Shown piece by piece: positions 1-8,874 of a DNA stretch of 50,933 nt. The position numbers were made by a program, and so were the translations under genes. The DNA comes from Shewanella saliphila (GTDB lineage Bacteria > Pseudomonadota > Gammaproteobacteria > Enterobacterales > Shewanellaceae): NCBI RefSeq assembly GCF_014648295.1, contig NZ_BMQV01000037.1, forward strand, positions 1 to 50,933, read 5' to 3'. The notes under the pieces were generated by a model that saw only the letters and a program-made list of their open reading frames with translations, was not told the DNA's origin and made no database searches. Numbering within the stretch: position 1 is the first letter of the stretch; the number at the start of each line of letters is the position of its first letter.

Positions 1-148
1 CGGTGAAACTCCCAAAGGGCAAGTTTTACACGCGTTTATGCTGCGTTATTGATTTTGGAAAGGGAACAACCATTACCTGCAATCAATGCCTTGCCTAAAC
101 GCGTGTAAATTCTTGCTGAAATCGAGCATCTTCAGGTTGTTTGGGTAT
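1..148. other. Left edge, possible tail of an upstream gene
   Basis: No gene can be assigned here. On the plus strand, frame 3 is open from the window edge to a stop at 96-98 and frame 2 is open to a stop at 50-52, so either could be the last codons of a gene that begins outside the window. All three minus frames contain stops. I do not recognise either short tail. Confidence 0.3.
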
Positions 149-811
149 ATGACCGATTTTGAGGTGTTACTCAAGCAGGTTAATCAATGTCAGCTTTGTG
201 CGGCTTCATTAACTCATGGTGTACGCCCTGTGGTGCAACTCGACCCTCAAGCAAAAATATTGATCATTGGTCAGGCGCCAGGGCGTAAAGTGCATGAAAC
301 AGGCATTCCTTTCAATGATGCCAGTGGCGATAGATTGCGTGAGTGGTTAGGCGTAAGCCGTGAGGTGTTTTACGATGCTAAGCAGGTTGCCATTATGCCA
401 ATGGGGTTTTGTTATCCAGGGAGTTATAGCGCGGCTACAGCTAAAAAAGGTCAATCGGGTGACTTACCGCCAAGACCAGAGTGCGCCCCTAAGTGGCATG
501 CATTATTATTGGCTCACTTAACTCAAGTTAAATTGGTGTTGTTGGTTGGCCAATATGCGCAACAGTATTATTTAAGTGAGCATCGCTTAACGATTAATGC
601 ATTAACCAATAGTGAGTTCGTTGATTTCGATATCGCGAACAAACCTAAAACCCTCACCGAAACGGTCAAGCAATGGCGCAGCTTTGGGCCACTTTTTATC
701 CCCTTACCGCACCCCAGTCCGCGTAATAATATCTGGTTGAGCCGCAACCCCTGGTTTAAAGACGATTTACTTAGCCACCTTAAACAGCGCGTTCGTGAGG
801 CACTGGTTTAA
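149..811 (+). CDS. Uracil-DNA glycosylase family protein (family 4-like)
   Basis: This 220-residue protein probably removes uracil or related damaged bases from DNA in the cytoplasm. The motif GQAPG at residues 41-45 matches the family 4/5 active-site motif (usually GEAPG), and a C-terminal HPSPRN stretch matches the motif that inserts into DNA. Four cysteines (C14, C17, C88, C112) are placed as expected for the [4Fe-4S] cluster of these enzymes. I chose the ATG at 149 because homology-like sequence starts there (MTDFEVLL); an upstream in-frame ATG at 86 would add 21 unconvincing residues. It converges directly on the next gene with a 1-base gap and no visible terminator. The family is clear; the exact substrate is not. 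Confidence 0.82.
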   Translation: MTDFEVLLKQVNQCQLCAASLTHGVRPVVQLDPQAKILIIGQAPGRKVHETGIPFNDASGDRLREWLGVSREVFYDAKQVAIMPMGFCYPGSYSAATAKKGQSGDLPPRPECAPKWHALLLAHLTQVKLVLLVGQYAQQYYLSEHRLTINALTNSEFVDFDIANKPKTLTETVKQWRSFGPLFIPLPHPSPRNNIWLSRNPWFKDDLLSHLKQRVREALV

Positions 812-812
812 A

Positions 813-1316
813 TTACCCTTGTTTGCTGGCAATAAACTCGATACTTGCGGCATCTAAGCAGCGTTTAGATAAGTAGGTGATACTTTTTTGTAAGGCGATT
901 AAAAAGCCTGCTTCAGTCTGGGTGATACGATAAACATCAGTCCATAAAACCTGCTGGTTCACATGGGTTGATTGACTGTGAATGCCGGTATCATCAATGA
1001 CCAGTGTAACTGTGTCTCCAGCTGCTTTACTCATCATTTGACGCCATAACCACCAGGTTCTTTTAAAGCGGATACTTAACCATTCCACCACACCGAGACC
1101 AATAAAAAAGTACCCTAAGTAGTAGGTCTCTTTATTGCTAATAGGTAATTGGCTGAGGTTATTAAGCAGTAAAATACCTAAGCCAATTATCACAAAGATG
1201 GCGGTTTTAAGGTACTGCTTGGGATGCGTTTGCGTACTAACAGACTGATCAAAGCACTCTTCAAAGTAGGTTTTATCTAGCAGGTATTCTGCTGTGTAAC
1301 TAAACGCTTGTGACAT
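813..1316 (-). CDS. YcxB-like membrane protein
   Basis: A 167-residue protein with two closely spaced hydrophobic segments at about residues 37-54 and 63-80, followed by a soluble C-terminal half. That half (strands ending in a lysine-rich, LSKR-containing tail) resembles the YcxB-like domain, a PH-like fold found in many small inner-membrane proteins of unknown function. It lies downstream of glnD on the same strand with a stem-loop between them, so it may be partly co-transcribed. No catalytic residues are evident. The domain assignment is by pattern only. Confidence 0.6.
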   Translation of the reverse strand: MSQAFSYTAEYLLDKTYFEECFDQSVSTQTHPKQYLKTAIFVIIGLGILLLNNLSQLPISNKETYYLGYFFIGLGVVEWLSIRFKRTWWLWRQMMSKAAGDTVTLVIDDTGIHSQSTHVNQQVLWTDVYRITQTEAGFLIALQKSITYLSKRCLDAASIEFIASKQG

Positions 1317-1358
1317 GATGATTTAATACTGATAAGAGAATAAATGTCATTATCGCAT

Positions 1359-1398
1359 AGCCATTGGTTTGCTCAAAGTAAAGTGCAAACTAATGGCT
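1359..1398 (-). terminator. Stem-loop downstream of glnD
   Basis: An inverted repeat with 13-base arms (1359-1371 and 1386-1398, one mismatch) lies between the glnD stop and the start of the YcxB-like gene. It lacks a clear T-run on the minus strand, so it may be a weak terminator or a processing or stability hairpin. Confidence 0.4.
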
Positions 1399-1414
1399 AG
1401 GGCGTTGACCTTTG

Positions 1415-4057
1415 CTAATCCGTGATGGCGCTCGCCAACTCTAGGGTCAATTGTTGCTGTTCTTCAGGGGTTAATTGTTGGTCTTGCTTATTAGAGATTG
1501 AGAACACGTTGTCGGCACGCTCACCGACCGTACTAATAGTCGCTGAGTGAATATTAAGGTCGAGTGCTCTAAATGCACTGGCGATTTGCTCCATAAATTC
1601 ACTGGTGTCTAGTGCTGATATATTGACTAGGGTGCGGGTTGATTTACGTGAATATAAAAACTCAATGCTGGGCTGATTATCAAAGCTTTGATGGCGTCTT
1701 GATGCCCGTCTTTTAGGGATGGTGACATCTTTATCGAGCACTTGATATAACTTGTTGAGCACTTGTTTGCGTCGTTGAGCGCTGGTAATTGGCTTCTCAT
1801 CAAAGTCGAGGACTTTAAAAGATTCGACCACATAACCGTCTTTAGTGCGGGCAATTTGAGCCTGTTTTACTGACATGCGCAGTGCGGCTAAGGTATTAAA
1901 TAATTTAACAAATAATCCGGCCCTGTCTTTGGTATACACAAATACGTCGCTGCAACCTTTAACCACTGAGTCGTCGAGTAAAATCAATGTATTGTATTGA
2001 TTGTCTTCGACTGGCGTTTGATTATGTTGTAATAATGCTTGGGTGTATCTGGCAATATCGTCGGCTTCAGCATTACTGAAAAAACCAATCGGTAAACGTT
2101 TCCACAGTGCTTTAATCGCATCGGCTGTCGTTTCATCTGCATCTAACAGATTAAGGGCTTCTTGCTTGTGCTCGCGCACGAGAGTACGTATTTGCAACAC
2201 ATTTTCAAAGCCGCCGCGTAATGCTTTACGAGTAATAAAGTATAAATCTTTTAATAATGATGCTTTCCAATCGTTCCACAAGTCATCATTAGTGGCTTGA
2301 ATGTCAGCAATGGTAAGGCAATAGAGTGCGTCTAATCGGGTAAGTGTGCCGACTTTTTTGGCAAAGGCATTGACGACTTCAGAGTCGTAAATGTCCATAC
2401 GTTGCGAGGTAATCGACATTAATAAGTGGTTTTCTACTAACCAACTAATCAGCTTTTGCTGTGACACTTTTAGGCCGTGGAATTTGGCAAACATATTGGC
2501 ATCCACTGCGCCTAACTCACTGTGGTCACCACCACGGCCTTTGGCCAAGTCATGAAATAATGCGCCAAATAACAAAGTCGATTTGTTGGACATTTTTTGG
2601 TAAATGTCTGCTGCTAACGCTAAGTCTTTATCGAGGCTTTTAATGTCTTTACCGTAGGCGTAGATGTTTTTCAGCACTTTATGGGTGTGCTCATCGACGG
2701 TGTAAGCATGAAATAAATCAAACTGCATTTGGCCGACCACTTCACGCCATTGGGGTAAATACGAGGCCAAAATACCGTGTTGATGCATTAAGGTGATGGC
2801 AAGCCCCATACCTTGTGGGTGGGCAAAAATGGCTTTAAATTGTTCGCGGCAACGCTGAAAATCTTGTAAGTCGCCCATGAGGCGACGCCTAACTTGACGC
2901 AACGAACGTAAAGTTTCGGCACTAATGCCAACGATTTTGTCATGATGAATCGCGATAAACTCAAACAACGCCATAATTTGAGTGCGATCAATAAAGACGG
3001 TTTCATCGCGAACATGAATGTATTGGTCGACAATTTCAAAGTTGTCGTTAATTGGGATGATTTGTGGATTGAGCTGCGGAATAATTTCTCGCTGAAAATA
3101 CGCCATGAGTATTTTATTTAATTCGCCAATGCGCTTCATGGCCCTAAACAGCTGACGCATCATTTTTTCAATGGCGATATTGCCACTCTCGCCGATGGGC
3201 ATACCATCACCAAAGCCCATAAGTTTGGCGACTTCTGCTTGATATTGCAGTAACAAACGGTTTTCTGAGCGCTGTGCTGCTTGGTGCAGGGCAAAGCGCA
3301 CTCTAAATAAAAAGTGTTGGCATTCCATTAATTCAGAGTATTCATCATTGGTTAAAAAGCCAAAGCGTCGTAATGACTGCATACTGGCCACACCAAAATG
3401 TTTACGGGCAACCCAGGTGAGGGTTTGAATATCGCGAATACCACCAGGACTGGTTTTTAAATTAGGTTCGATACTGAACGAAGTGCCTTGCGCTTTGGCA
3501 TGACGCTCTTGTTGCTCGCTCAGTTTGGCATTAAAAAATGCTTGGCTCTGCCATAAGTCCTGGCCATATAATGCATTTAATACTTGCTGTTGGTGTTCTG
3601 TATTGCCGTACAAGTGCCTGATTTCAAGTAAACTGGTGGCAATGGTGACATCTTCTTTACAGGCTTGAAAGGTATCGTCTAGGCTGCGTACAGCGTGACC
3701 TAGGTCGAGGCCGATATCCCACAGTTGTGTTAAAAAGTCGCTGACTTTCGCGCCGTCGCTGGCAGACAGTTTTCCATCGTGGATAATACAGATATCAATG
3801 TCTGAAAACGGATGTAAGGTTTGCCGGCCATAACCGCCAACTGCGTTAAGCGAAATATGATTGTGGTCTAGTTCGAGTGACTGCCAGAGTAGGCATAATA
3901 GAGTATCAAAAAACTGCGATCGCTTGTTCAAGGTGTCATTAATTGCGCTTTGAAATATGTTCTCTTGTAAAAAAAGATCCAATGACTTAATCGCCTGCTT
4001 AAACTCGGCGGTGGTCATGTCTGGGCGCATATCTGTACTAGCAGGTAGCGAAAGCAT
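1415..4057 (-). CDS. glnD: Bifunctional uridylyltransferase / uridylyl-removing enzyme GlnD
   Basis: GlnD senses glutamine and adds or removes UMP on PII proteins (GlnB/GlnK), controlling glutamine synthetase and nitrogen-regulated transcription. The 880-residue length is close to E. coli GlnD (890). Visible in order: a nucleotidyltransferase motif GGYGRQ followed by SDIDI (from about residue 74), a central helical region, an HD phosphohydrolase motif (FHDLAKGRGGDHSELG, about residue 504) for UMP removal, and two C-terminal ACT domains (from about 705 and 805) that bind glutamine. The start at 4057 is preceded by AAGGAG at good spacing. A longer frame reaching 4186 would run across the divergent rsuA start and is rejected. 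It shares a short intergenic promoter region with rsuA. Confidence 0.96.
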   Translation of the reverse strand: MLSLPASTDMRPDMTTAEFKQAIKSLDLFLQENIFQSAINDTLNKRSQFFDTLLCLLWQSLELDHNHISLNAVGGYGRQTLHPFSDIDICIIHDGKLSASDGAKVSDFLTQLWDIGLDLGHAVRSLDDTFQACKEDVTIATSLLEIRHLYGNTEHQQQVLNALYGQDLWQSQAFFNAKLSEQQERHAKAQGTSFSIEPNLKTSPGGIRDIQTLTWVARKHFGVASMQSLRRFGFLTNDEYSELMECQHFLFRVRFALHQAAQRSENRLLLQYQAEVAKLMGFGDGMPIGESGNIAIEKMMRQLFRAMKRIGELNKILMAYFQREIIPQLNPQIIPINDNFEIVDQYIHVRDETVFIDRTQIMALFEFIAIHHDKIVGISAETLRSLRQVRRRLMGDLQDFQRCREQFKAIFAHPQGMGLAITLMHQHGILASYLPQWREVVGQMQFDLFHAYTVDEHTHKVLKNIYAYGKDIKSLDKDLALAADIYQKMSNKSTLLFGALFHDLAKGRGGDHSELGAVDANMFAKFHGLKVSQQKLISWLVENHLLMSITSQRMDIYDSEVVNAFAKKVGTLTRLDALYCLTIADIQATNDDLWNDWKASLLKDLYFITRKALRGGFENVLQIRTLVREHKQEALNLLDADETTADAIKALWKRLPIGFFSNAEADDIARYTQALLQHNQTPVEDNQYNTLILLDDSVVKGCSDVFVYTKDRAGLFVKLFNTLAALRMSVKQAQIARTKDGYVVESFKVLDFDEKPITSAQRRKQVLNKLYQVLDKDVTIPKRRASRRHQSFDNQPSIEFLYSRKSTRTLVNISALDTSEFMEQIASAFRALDLNIHSATISTVGERADNVFSISNKQDQQLTPEEQQQLTLELASAITD

Positions 4058-4127
4058 GTTACTCCTTATTAATGTAGTCCTTAGACAGAATAAGGTATTC
4101 TTAATCAAATTGGTATAGTGAGGTTTT

Positions 4128-4838
4128 ATGGCGTCTAAGCGTGGTCGACTAGACCAATTTATTGCTCGTAGATTACAGGTTTCCAAAAAAGCGGTTCGTC
4201 AGTTATTAATTGACAACAAAGTCAGCGTAGACGGTAAGTATGCTAAATCACCTGATTTACTGATTGATGAATTTAGCCATATTGTTTGTAATGACGTGGT
4301 GTTACAGCAGTATGAAAAGCAATATTACATGCTCAATAAACCTGATGGTGTCGTGAGTGCAACGGTTGATGACAAACATCCCACGGCTGTGAGTTTGTTA
4401 GTCGGGGTTGAGCTTGATATGCTGCATATTGCAGGACGACTTGATTTGCATTCAACGGGGTTATTATTGATTACCAATGATGCTAAATGGTCTGCGGCAT
4501 TAATGGCGCCAGACAATAAAGTCGATAAACATTATATTGTCACCTTAGCCAACCCAATTGATGAGCGATATATCGACGCTTTTGCTAATGGTATGTATTT
4601 TGAGTATGAAGATATTACGACATTACCTGCAACCCTAACGATGTTGTCTAGCCATCAGGCAAGGGTGAGTTTATGCGAAGGTAAGTATCATCAGATAAAG
4701 CGCATGTTTGGCCGTTTTCGCAATCCCGTGGTTGGATTGCATCGTGAGTCCATTGGCAAAATCGTACTCGATAACACCTTATTACCTGGAGAGTTTCGTT
4801 TATTAACAGAAGCTGAAATTGATTGTGTAATTCAGTAG
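4128..4838 (+). CDS. rsuA: 16S rRNA pseudouridine(516) synthase
   Basis: A 236-residue RsuA-family pseudouridine synthase, which converts U516 of 16S rRNA to pseudouridine during small-subunit assembly. An N-terminal S4-type RNA-binding segment (RLDQFIARRLQVSKK, residues 7-21) is followed by the catalytic domain. GRLDLHSTGLLLITND contains the catalytic aspartate, and YHQIKRMF with the GLHRESIG segment matches the conserved C-terminal motifs. Length matches E. coli RsuA (231). A GAGG ribosome binding site precedes the ATG. It is transcribed divergently from glnD with about 70 bases between starts. The specificity assignment rests on overall similarity to RsuA rather than RluB/E/F. Confidence 0.88.
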   Translation: MASKRGRLDQFIARRLQVSKKAVRQLLIDNKVSVDGKYAKSPDLLIDEFSHIVCNDVVLQQYEKQYYMLNKPDGVVSATVDDKHPTAVSLLVGVELDMLHIAGRLDLHSTGLLLITNDAKWSAALMAPDNKVDKHYIVTLANPIDERYIDAFANGMYFEYEDITTLPATLTMLSSHQARVSLCEGKYHQIKRMFGRFRNPVVGLHRESIGKIVLDNTLLPGEFRLLTEAEIDCVIQ

Positions 4839-4905
4839 TAGATCAACTTTTTAAGTCGCTTAACATGTTAATTTATGCGTTTCTTGCAATGGATTGGAAA
4901 AGAAC

Positions 4906-5862
4906 ATGGATTTACAAGCATTAAAAAAAGTCAGTGAACTAGATGTATTTAGTTTAATGGTATTTAAGTTCATTTACGAAACCGGTTATGCAAACTTTGC
5001 AGCAAAAGAGTTGGCTGTATCTGCGCCTAAGATAAGCCGCTGTTTAACATCGTTGCGCATGATTTTTAATGACGAACTGTTTTTTCGCCGTCAACAAGGG
5101 CTTAAGCCGACGCCTTTAGCTGACCGTTTATATCAACCCGTTTGTCAGCTTTGTGACATGTTTAGCCAAATGGAGCGCTCCGTTGAAGAAAATGTTAATC
5201 ATTGTAAACGTAACGTATTGCACTTAGCTGTTTCGCCAAACATTATTACCAGCGTTGCCATTGCGCTAAGCGAGTGTCCTCTAGATACCGTTGGTAAAGT
5301 TAGGTTACACAGTTGGCAAGCTGACACAGAAGAGTTGATTTACAATGGCGAGTTAGATTTTGGTATTGGTTATGATACTCAAGATTCCCATGGTTTAGAT
5401 GTTTACCCTATAGCATGTCCTAAGAGCATTTCTGTTGTTGGCAATGCGAAACACCCTATTTGGGATAATGTCGATAACATTACAATTGAAGATATTGTTC
5501 AACACTCACTGGTGTACTTACGTTGTCGCGGTTTTAATAATCGTATTGATCCATTAGAACTGTATTGTCAAAACAATGGCTTGTTATCAGACAACATTGA
5601 GTATGTTGGCAAGTTAGAGGACTGGTATTGGCATATACTGACCATGAATAGTTTGTCATTAACCATTTGTCATGAAGGATCTTTTGCAGAAAAACTCCCA
5701 CAATTACGCGTAAAGCGCTTATCTAAAACAGAACTTGAGCGACTTAAATCAGTGATGCCAATGCCAAATTATTGTTTAATTGAACGTGCAGAGCATTATC
5801 GACGTTATTCTGCAGATTTGCGGGGAATGATAATCAATATTGTTAACTCGGTGTTGAAATAG
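4906..5862 (+). CDS. LysR-family transcriptional regulator
   Basis: A 318-residue LysR-type regulator. The N-terminal winged helix (about residues 12-72) contains the typical LysR recognition pattern in FAAKELAVSAPKISRCLTSL followed by DELFFRRQQGLKPTPLA. The rest forms the co-inducer-binding domain (about 95-300), related to periplasmic binding proteins. I prefer the ATG at 4906; an in-frame TTG at 4894 would add four residues. It follows rsuA on the same strand with 67 bases between and precedes the decaheme cytochromes, from which a strong terminator separates it. Its regulon and effector cannot be inferred; control of the adjacent cytochromes is possible but untested. Confidence 0.88.
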   Translation: MDLQALKKVSELDVFSLMVFKFIYETGYANFAAKELAVSAPKISRCLTSLRMIFNDELFFRRQQGLKPTPLADRLYQPVCQLCDMFSQMERSVEENVNHCKRNVLHLAVSPNIITSVAIALSECPLDTVGKVRLHSWQADTEELIYNGELDFGIGYDTQDSHGLDVYPIACPKSISVVGNAKHPIWDNVDNITIEDIVQHSLVYLRCRGFNNRIDPLELYCQNNGLLSDNIEYVGKLEDWYWHILTMNSLSLTICHEGSFAEKLPQLRVKRLSKTELERLKSVMPMPNYCLIERAEHYRRYSADLRGMIINIVNSVLK

Positions 5863-5965
5863 ATATCTGTATAAAAAACAACCTTGAAGAGTGTAGTGGG
5901 GTAATTAACAATTTTATTACAGTTTACTTGATTTAACCCTGCAACATCAGTGTTTTGTGTGTTTT

Positions 5966-6000
5966 AAGCTTGAACTTTTATGGTTCAAGCTTTTTTTTTT
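5966..6000 (+). terminator. Rho-independent terminator after the LysR gene
   Basis: Perfect 10-base arms (5966-5975 and 5983-5992) with a 7-base loop are followed by a run of T. It sits about 100 bases after the LysR stop and isolates the cytochrome promoter from upstream transcription. Confidence 0.85.
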
Positions 6001-6199
6001 AAATTAAGTCGCCTTTTTAAGCTGGTAAATGTGAAATCAGTAGTTTCATATTTATATATACCCAATATTAAAATCACCAATTTTCGCTATTGAATTTGTA
6101 ACCAAGCATCACAGGTTTGTTATGTGGCGCGGGTATTTTTGTCTAAATCCTTATATTTTGTATGTGCAAAACTTACAAATCTAAATCGGGGGATTTAAG
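6001..6199 (+). promoter_or_regulatory. Upstream region of decaheme cytochrome copy 1
   Basis: From about 6061 to the ATG this DNA aligns without large gaps to 8735-8874 upstream of the second cytochrome. Shared elements are an AT-rich imperfect palindrome (about 6063-6091), a CATCACA-like block, a TATATTTTGTA block that may contain the -10 element, and an identical leader ending in a strong GGGGGA ribosome binding site. No good -35 hexamer is visible, which suggests an activator-dependent promoter. I found no convincing CRP or FNR site. Confidence 0.55.
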
Positions 6200-8539
6200 A
6201 TGAGAAAATATAAAAAAACCTTAGTAGCGACAGCCTTTATCGCTGCTTTTGGTTTAGCAGGTTGTGGCTCTGATGGCAGTGATGGTGCTGACGGAGTTGA
6301 TGGTGTCAATGGTGTCGATGGAGTTGATGGTTCAGATGGTACTAATGCCACTTTATCTGTTACGACCGTTGAAGATGCTTCACTATTTACGTTAACAATA
6401 GCGCCAACAGATATTGTTGTTGTGGGTACTGATACATTTAGTGTTAAGTTTACCGTAACAGGCGAAGGTACTGGCGGATCCGCTGTGCCATTTTCTGGAC
6501 TTGAGACAGTTGCCTTGTATGCCACTAGCCAGTCTGAAAATACGACTGATACAGGTGCACCTTATTTATGGACAAACCATACTTTAGCCAATGATTTTGG
6601 CAACAGCATGTATTGTAGTTCAACGGGTTCGGCGACTACCATTACGGGGGCTGAAGTTGAAGCGTGTACATTGGTTGAAGATCCAGCTAATCCTGGTACC
6701 TATACTGGTACTTGGGAGCATGATGGTACAGCGCCGATAGTATTGACCGATGGTGATGCGAATGACTTAGTTCGTGTCATGATCCGTGCCTATGATGTTG
6801 TTGATTCTGAAGGTACAGATGTAAGTGATAAAGTTTTATCAACACCGATTGATTTTATTCCTGCAACTGGTGAACTCGCCGTTTCAGCTAAAGACGCTGT
6901 GTCAAATGCAGCGTGTATCAAGTGTCACAGCCCAATGGAAGGTTATGCTGATACTGATCTGCGTATGAGCAATATCAGTGCGCATCATAATTACCAAAAG
7001 GTGGAAAACTGTGTCGCGTGTCATAACCCAGCTTATGCGGGCGGACAAGACGACCCAGAAGTAGGTTATAACGTTAACTTTAATGCGATGATCCACACCA
7101 TTCATATGGGCGATGAGCTTGCTGATTCGCTAACGGGTGAAGCACTAGAGTTGTTTGGTGAAATCGCTTTCCCTGCTGAACATAATGAATGTGCTGTTTG
7201 TCATGATAACGGCACTCAGTGGAACGACAACATCTATGCTGAAGCCTGTGAATCTTGTCACGTCGATGTGAACTTTGAGACAGGTGAAGGCCATGATGGT
7301 ATTGTGCCTGCAAGTGATGCGGTATGTTCTGGCTGTCACGGTGCTGGTAGTTTAAGCCCTATGGAAGCACACAGTGTTAATCGTCGTGCAGACTTAGCCG
7401 ATGGCTTAGTGTTAGATGTGGTTTCTGCTGAAGTCGCTGCTGGTGAATTAACTGTCACTATTGGTGTTGAATTAAACGGTGCGGCTCCGGCTGATGGTAC
7501 TGATTTAGCAGATTATCTAGCTGATGCCTCATATGCTAAAGCTATCTTAATCGGTACACTTGATGACAATGGTGATTATGTCCAAGGCTCTAGTATCTCT
7601 ACTGATAGCGGTATGTTTGTTGTTACAGGTGGTCAAATTGTCTTAACTCAAACACTTACAGACCCTACTGATTTAGATGGTGAAACACTTTATGTGTCAT
7701 CTGAAATGGCTATGTGTGGTGATACTGAGACTGATATGATCGTTGCAACTGCTGATGGTTGTGATGTTGGTATTCCTGCTAACATTGAGACTAAATACTT
7801 TGTATTTGGTGATACCGCAGCGACAGGCGTTGAAACTACTGATGACTTGCGTTTTGTCAACTCAACTGATTATAACGCACCTACACAGGTAGGTAATGAC
7901 CGTACCACAGCTGATGAAGCAAAGTGTAATGCTTGTCATGATAACTTAGCGCACATTAAATCGCCTCGTCATGGTGTGACTAACTTTACCCAATGTGCTG
8001 ATTGTCATAACAATGCGAGCCCTGTCGGTTCTCATCATGAAACTGTTCAAGTTGAAGCTGAAGATGGTACGTTTGAAGTGGTTGAAGGCCTAGAGTATTA
8101 CAACCGTGATTTAGCAACAGTTTCTCATCGTTATCACAGTGGTACGTATGCTGAAGAAGCATCTGGTGTTTATATTAATGCTGATGGCGACTTAGTAAAT
8201 TACCCTGCTGAGCAAACTAATTGCCAGGCGTGTCATAAAGATGCAAATACTGCTGGGGATGCAATGGCATTCTTTGACGGTACTGGTACTTTAACCTCAG
8301 GTAGAACTTCGGTAGCATTAGGTAACGGCGAATATATTTCTCCAGTTACTGAAGCTTGTCGTAGTTGTCACGCTCACTCTGGTGACGCAGCGCTTGCTCA
8401 CTTCAAGAGTAATGGTGCAACTGTATTTGGTGATAACATTACCTCTGCAGACGCTGTACCAGTAGAGTCTTGTGCAACATGTCATGCTGAAGGTAAAACT
8501 TACGGTGTAGACGTAGTTCATGGAAGCTCTGCTCACTAA
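6200..8539 (+). CDS. OmcA/MtrC-family decaheme c-type cytochrome, copy 1
   Basis: A 779-residue outer-membrane, probably surface-exposed, multiheme cytochrome for extracellular electron transfer to metals, flavins or minerals. A lipoprotein signal ends in the lipobox LAGC (residues 19-22). A glycine-every-third-residue tract follows (nine G-x-D/N triplets). Ten CxxCH heme-binding motifs fall in two groups of five (about residues 239-380 and 576-760), the pentaheme domains II and IV of the MtrC/OmcA fold. Each group follows a beta-rich domain. A C-x14-C pair near residues 510-525 may form the domain III disulfide. The C-terminal pattern resembles MtrC/MtrF more than OmcA. No MtrA or MtrB partner gene is in the window, so the electron donor must be encoded elsewhere. 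The protein is closely similar to the next gene. Confidence 0.93.
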   Translation: MRKYKKTLVATAFIAAFGLAGCGSDGSDGADGVDGVNGVDGVDGSDGTNATLSVTTVEDASLFTLTIAPTDIVVVGTDTFSVKFTVTGEGTGGSAVPFSGLETVALYATSQSENTTDTGAPYLWTNHTLANDFGNSMYCSSTGSATTITGAEVEACTLVEDPANPGTYTGTWEHDGTAPIVLTDGDANDLVRVMIRAYDVVDSEGTDVSDKVLSTPIDFIPATGELAVSAKDAVSNAACIKCHSPMEGYADTDLRMSNISAHHNYQKVENCVACHNPAYAGGQDDPEVGYNVNFNAMIHTIHMGDELADSLTGEALELFGEIAFPAEHNECAVCHDNGTQWNDNIYAEACESCHVDVNFETGEGHDGIVPASDAVCSGCHGAGSLSPMEAHSVNRRADLADGLVLDVVSAEVAAGELTVTIGVELNGAAPADGTDLADYLADASYAKAILIGTLDDNGDYVQGSSISTDSGMFVVTGGQIVLTQTLTDPTDLDGETLYVSSEMAMCGDTETDMIVATADGCDVGIPANIETKYFVFGDTAATGVETTDDLRFVNSTDYNAPTQVGNDRTTADEAKCNACHDNLAHIKSPRHGVTNFTQCADCHNNASPVGSHHETVQVEAEDGTFEVVEGLEYYNRDLATVSHRYHSGTYAEEASGVYINADGDLVNYPAEQTNCQACHKDANTAGDAMAFFDGTGTLTSGRTSVALGNGEYISPVTEACRSCHAHSGDAALAHFKSNGATVFGDNITSADAVPVESCATCHAEGKTYGVDVVHGSSAH

Positions 8540-8562
8540 GTCATTGAATAAATAATAACTCA

Positions 8563-8585
8563 TTTCTTAATCATCACTTAAGAAA
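8563..8585 (+). repeat. Conserved 3' UTR hairpin, cytochrome copy 1
   Basis: A perfect hairpin with 8-base arms (8563-8570 and 8578-8585) and a 7-base loop lies between the stop codon and the terminator. The same hairpin, with identical loop, occurs after copy 2 (11205-11227). Confidence 0.7.
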
Positions 8586-8592
8586 CTAAGTA

Positions 8593-8620
8593 AAAGAGAG
8601 GCAATATTGCCTCTCTTTTT
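8593..8620 (+). terminator. Terminator of cytochrome copy 1
   Basis: A GAGAGGC...GCCTCTC stem with a short loop is followed by TTTTT. It corresponds to the terminator of copy 2 with compensating base changes in the stem. Confidence 0.9.
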
Positions 8621-8735
8621 ATTCAATGTTATCTATAAACAATTCATCATAGGCAATATTTTTCGTTAATTTTTGTATGTTGAATCTCTTGTCTGCATCA
8701 CTAAAATCAACGTGTTAATTTTACTTTTGGTAATA

Positions 8736-8768
8736 TCGAATATTGAAATTACCGATTTCAGTATTCGA
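8736..8768. promoter_or_regulatory. Palindromic operator-like element upstream of cytochrome copy 2
   Basis: Two 14-base arms (8736-8749 and 8755-8768) match at 13 of 14 positions around a 5-base centre. It lies about 107 bases upstream of the second cytochrome ATG. The corresponding place upstream of copy 1 has a weaker version. It is not followed by a T-run. A dimeric regulator site is the likely explanation; I do not recognise the regulator. Confidence 0.5.
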
Positions 8769-8874
8769 ATTTACAACCAGCTATCACACCTTTGTTACAT
8801 CTCACGGGCTTTCTGCCTCAATTCCCTATATTTTGTACGTGTAAGACTAACAAATCTAAATCGGGGGATTTAAG

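Noticed and set aside
1..108. Short ORF ending at 106-108 in frame 1
   Set aside because: A stop at 4-6 closes that frame at the left edge, so it cannot be the tail of an upstream gene, and no start or ribosome binding site is visible.
4058..4186. Longer N-terminus for GlnD
   Set aside because: It would run across the divergent rsuA start and promoter. The ATG at 4057 has a good ribosome binding site and a GlnD-like length.
6040..6060. CRP site upstream of cytochrome copy 1
   Set aside because: A TGTGA half-site is present but the matching TCACA half-site at six bases is not, and the second copy has no such site at that position.
8673..8873. Small ORF of 66 codons between the cytochromes
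   Set aside because: It lies across the conserved promoter region and palindrome, has no ribosome binding site, and has no counterpart upstream of copy 1.
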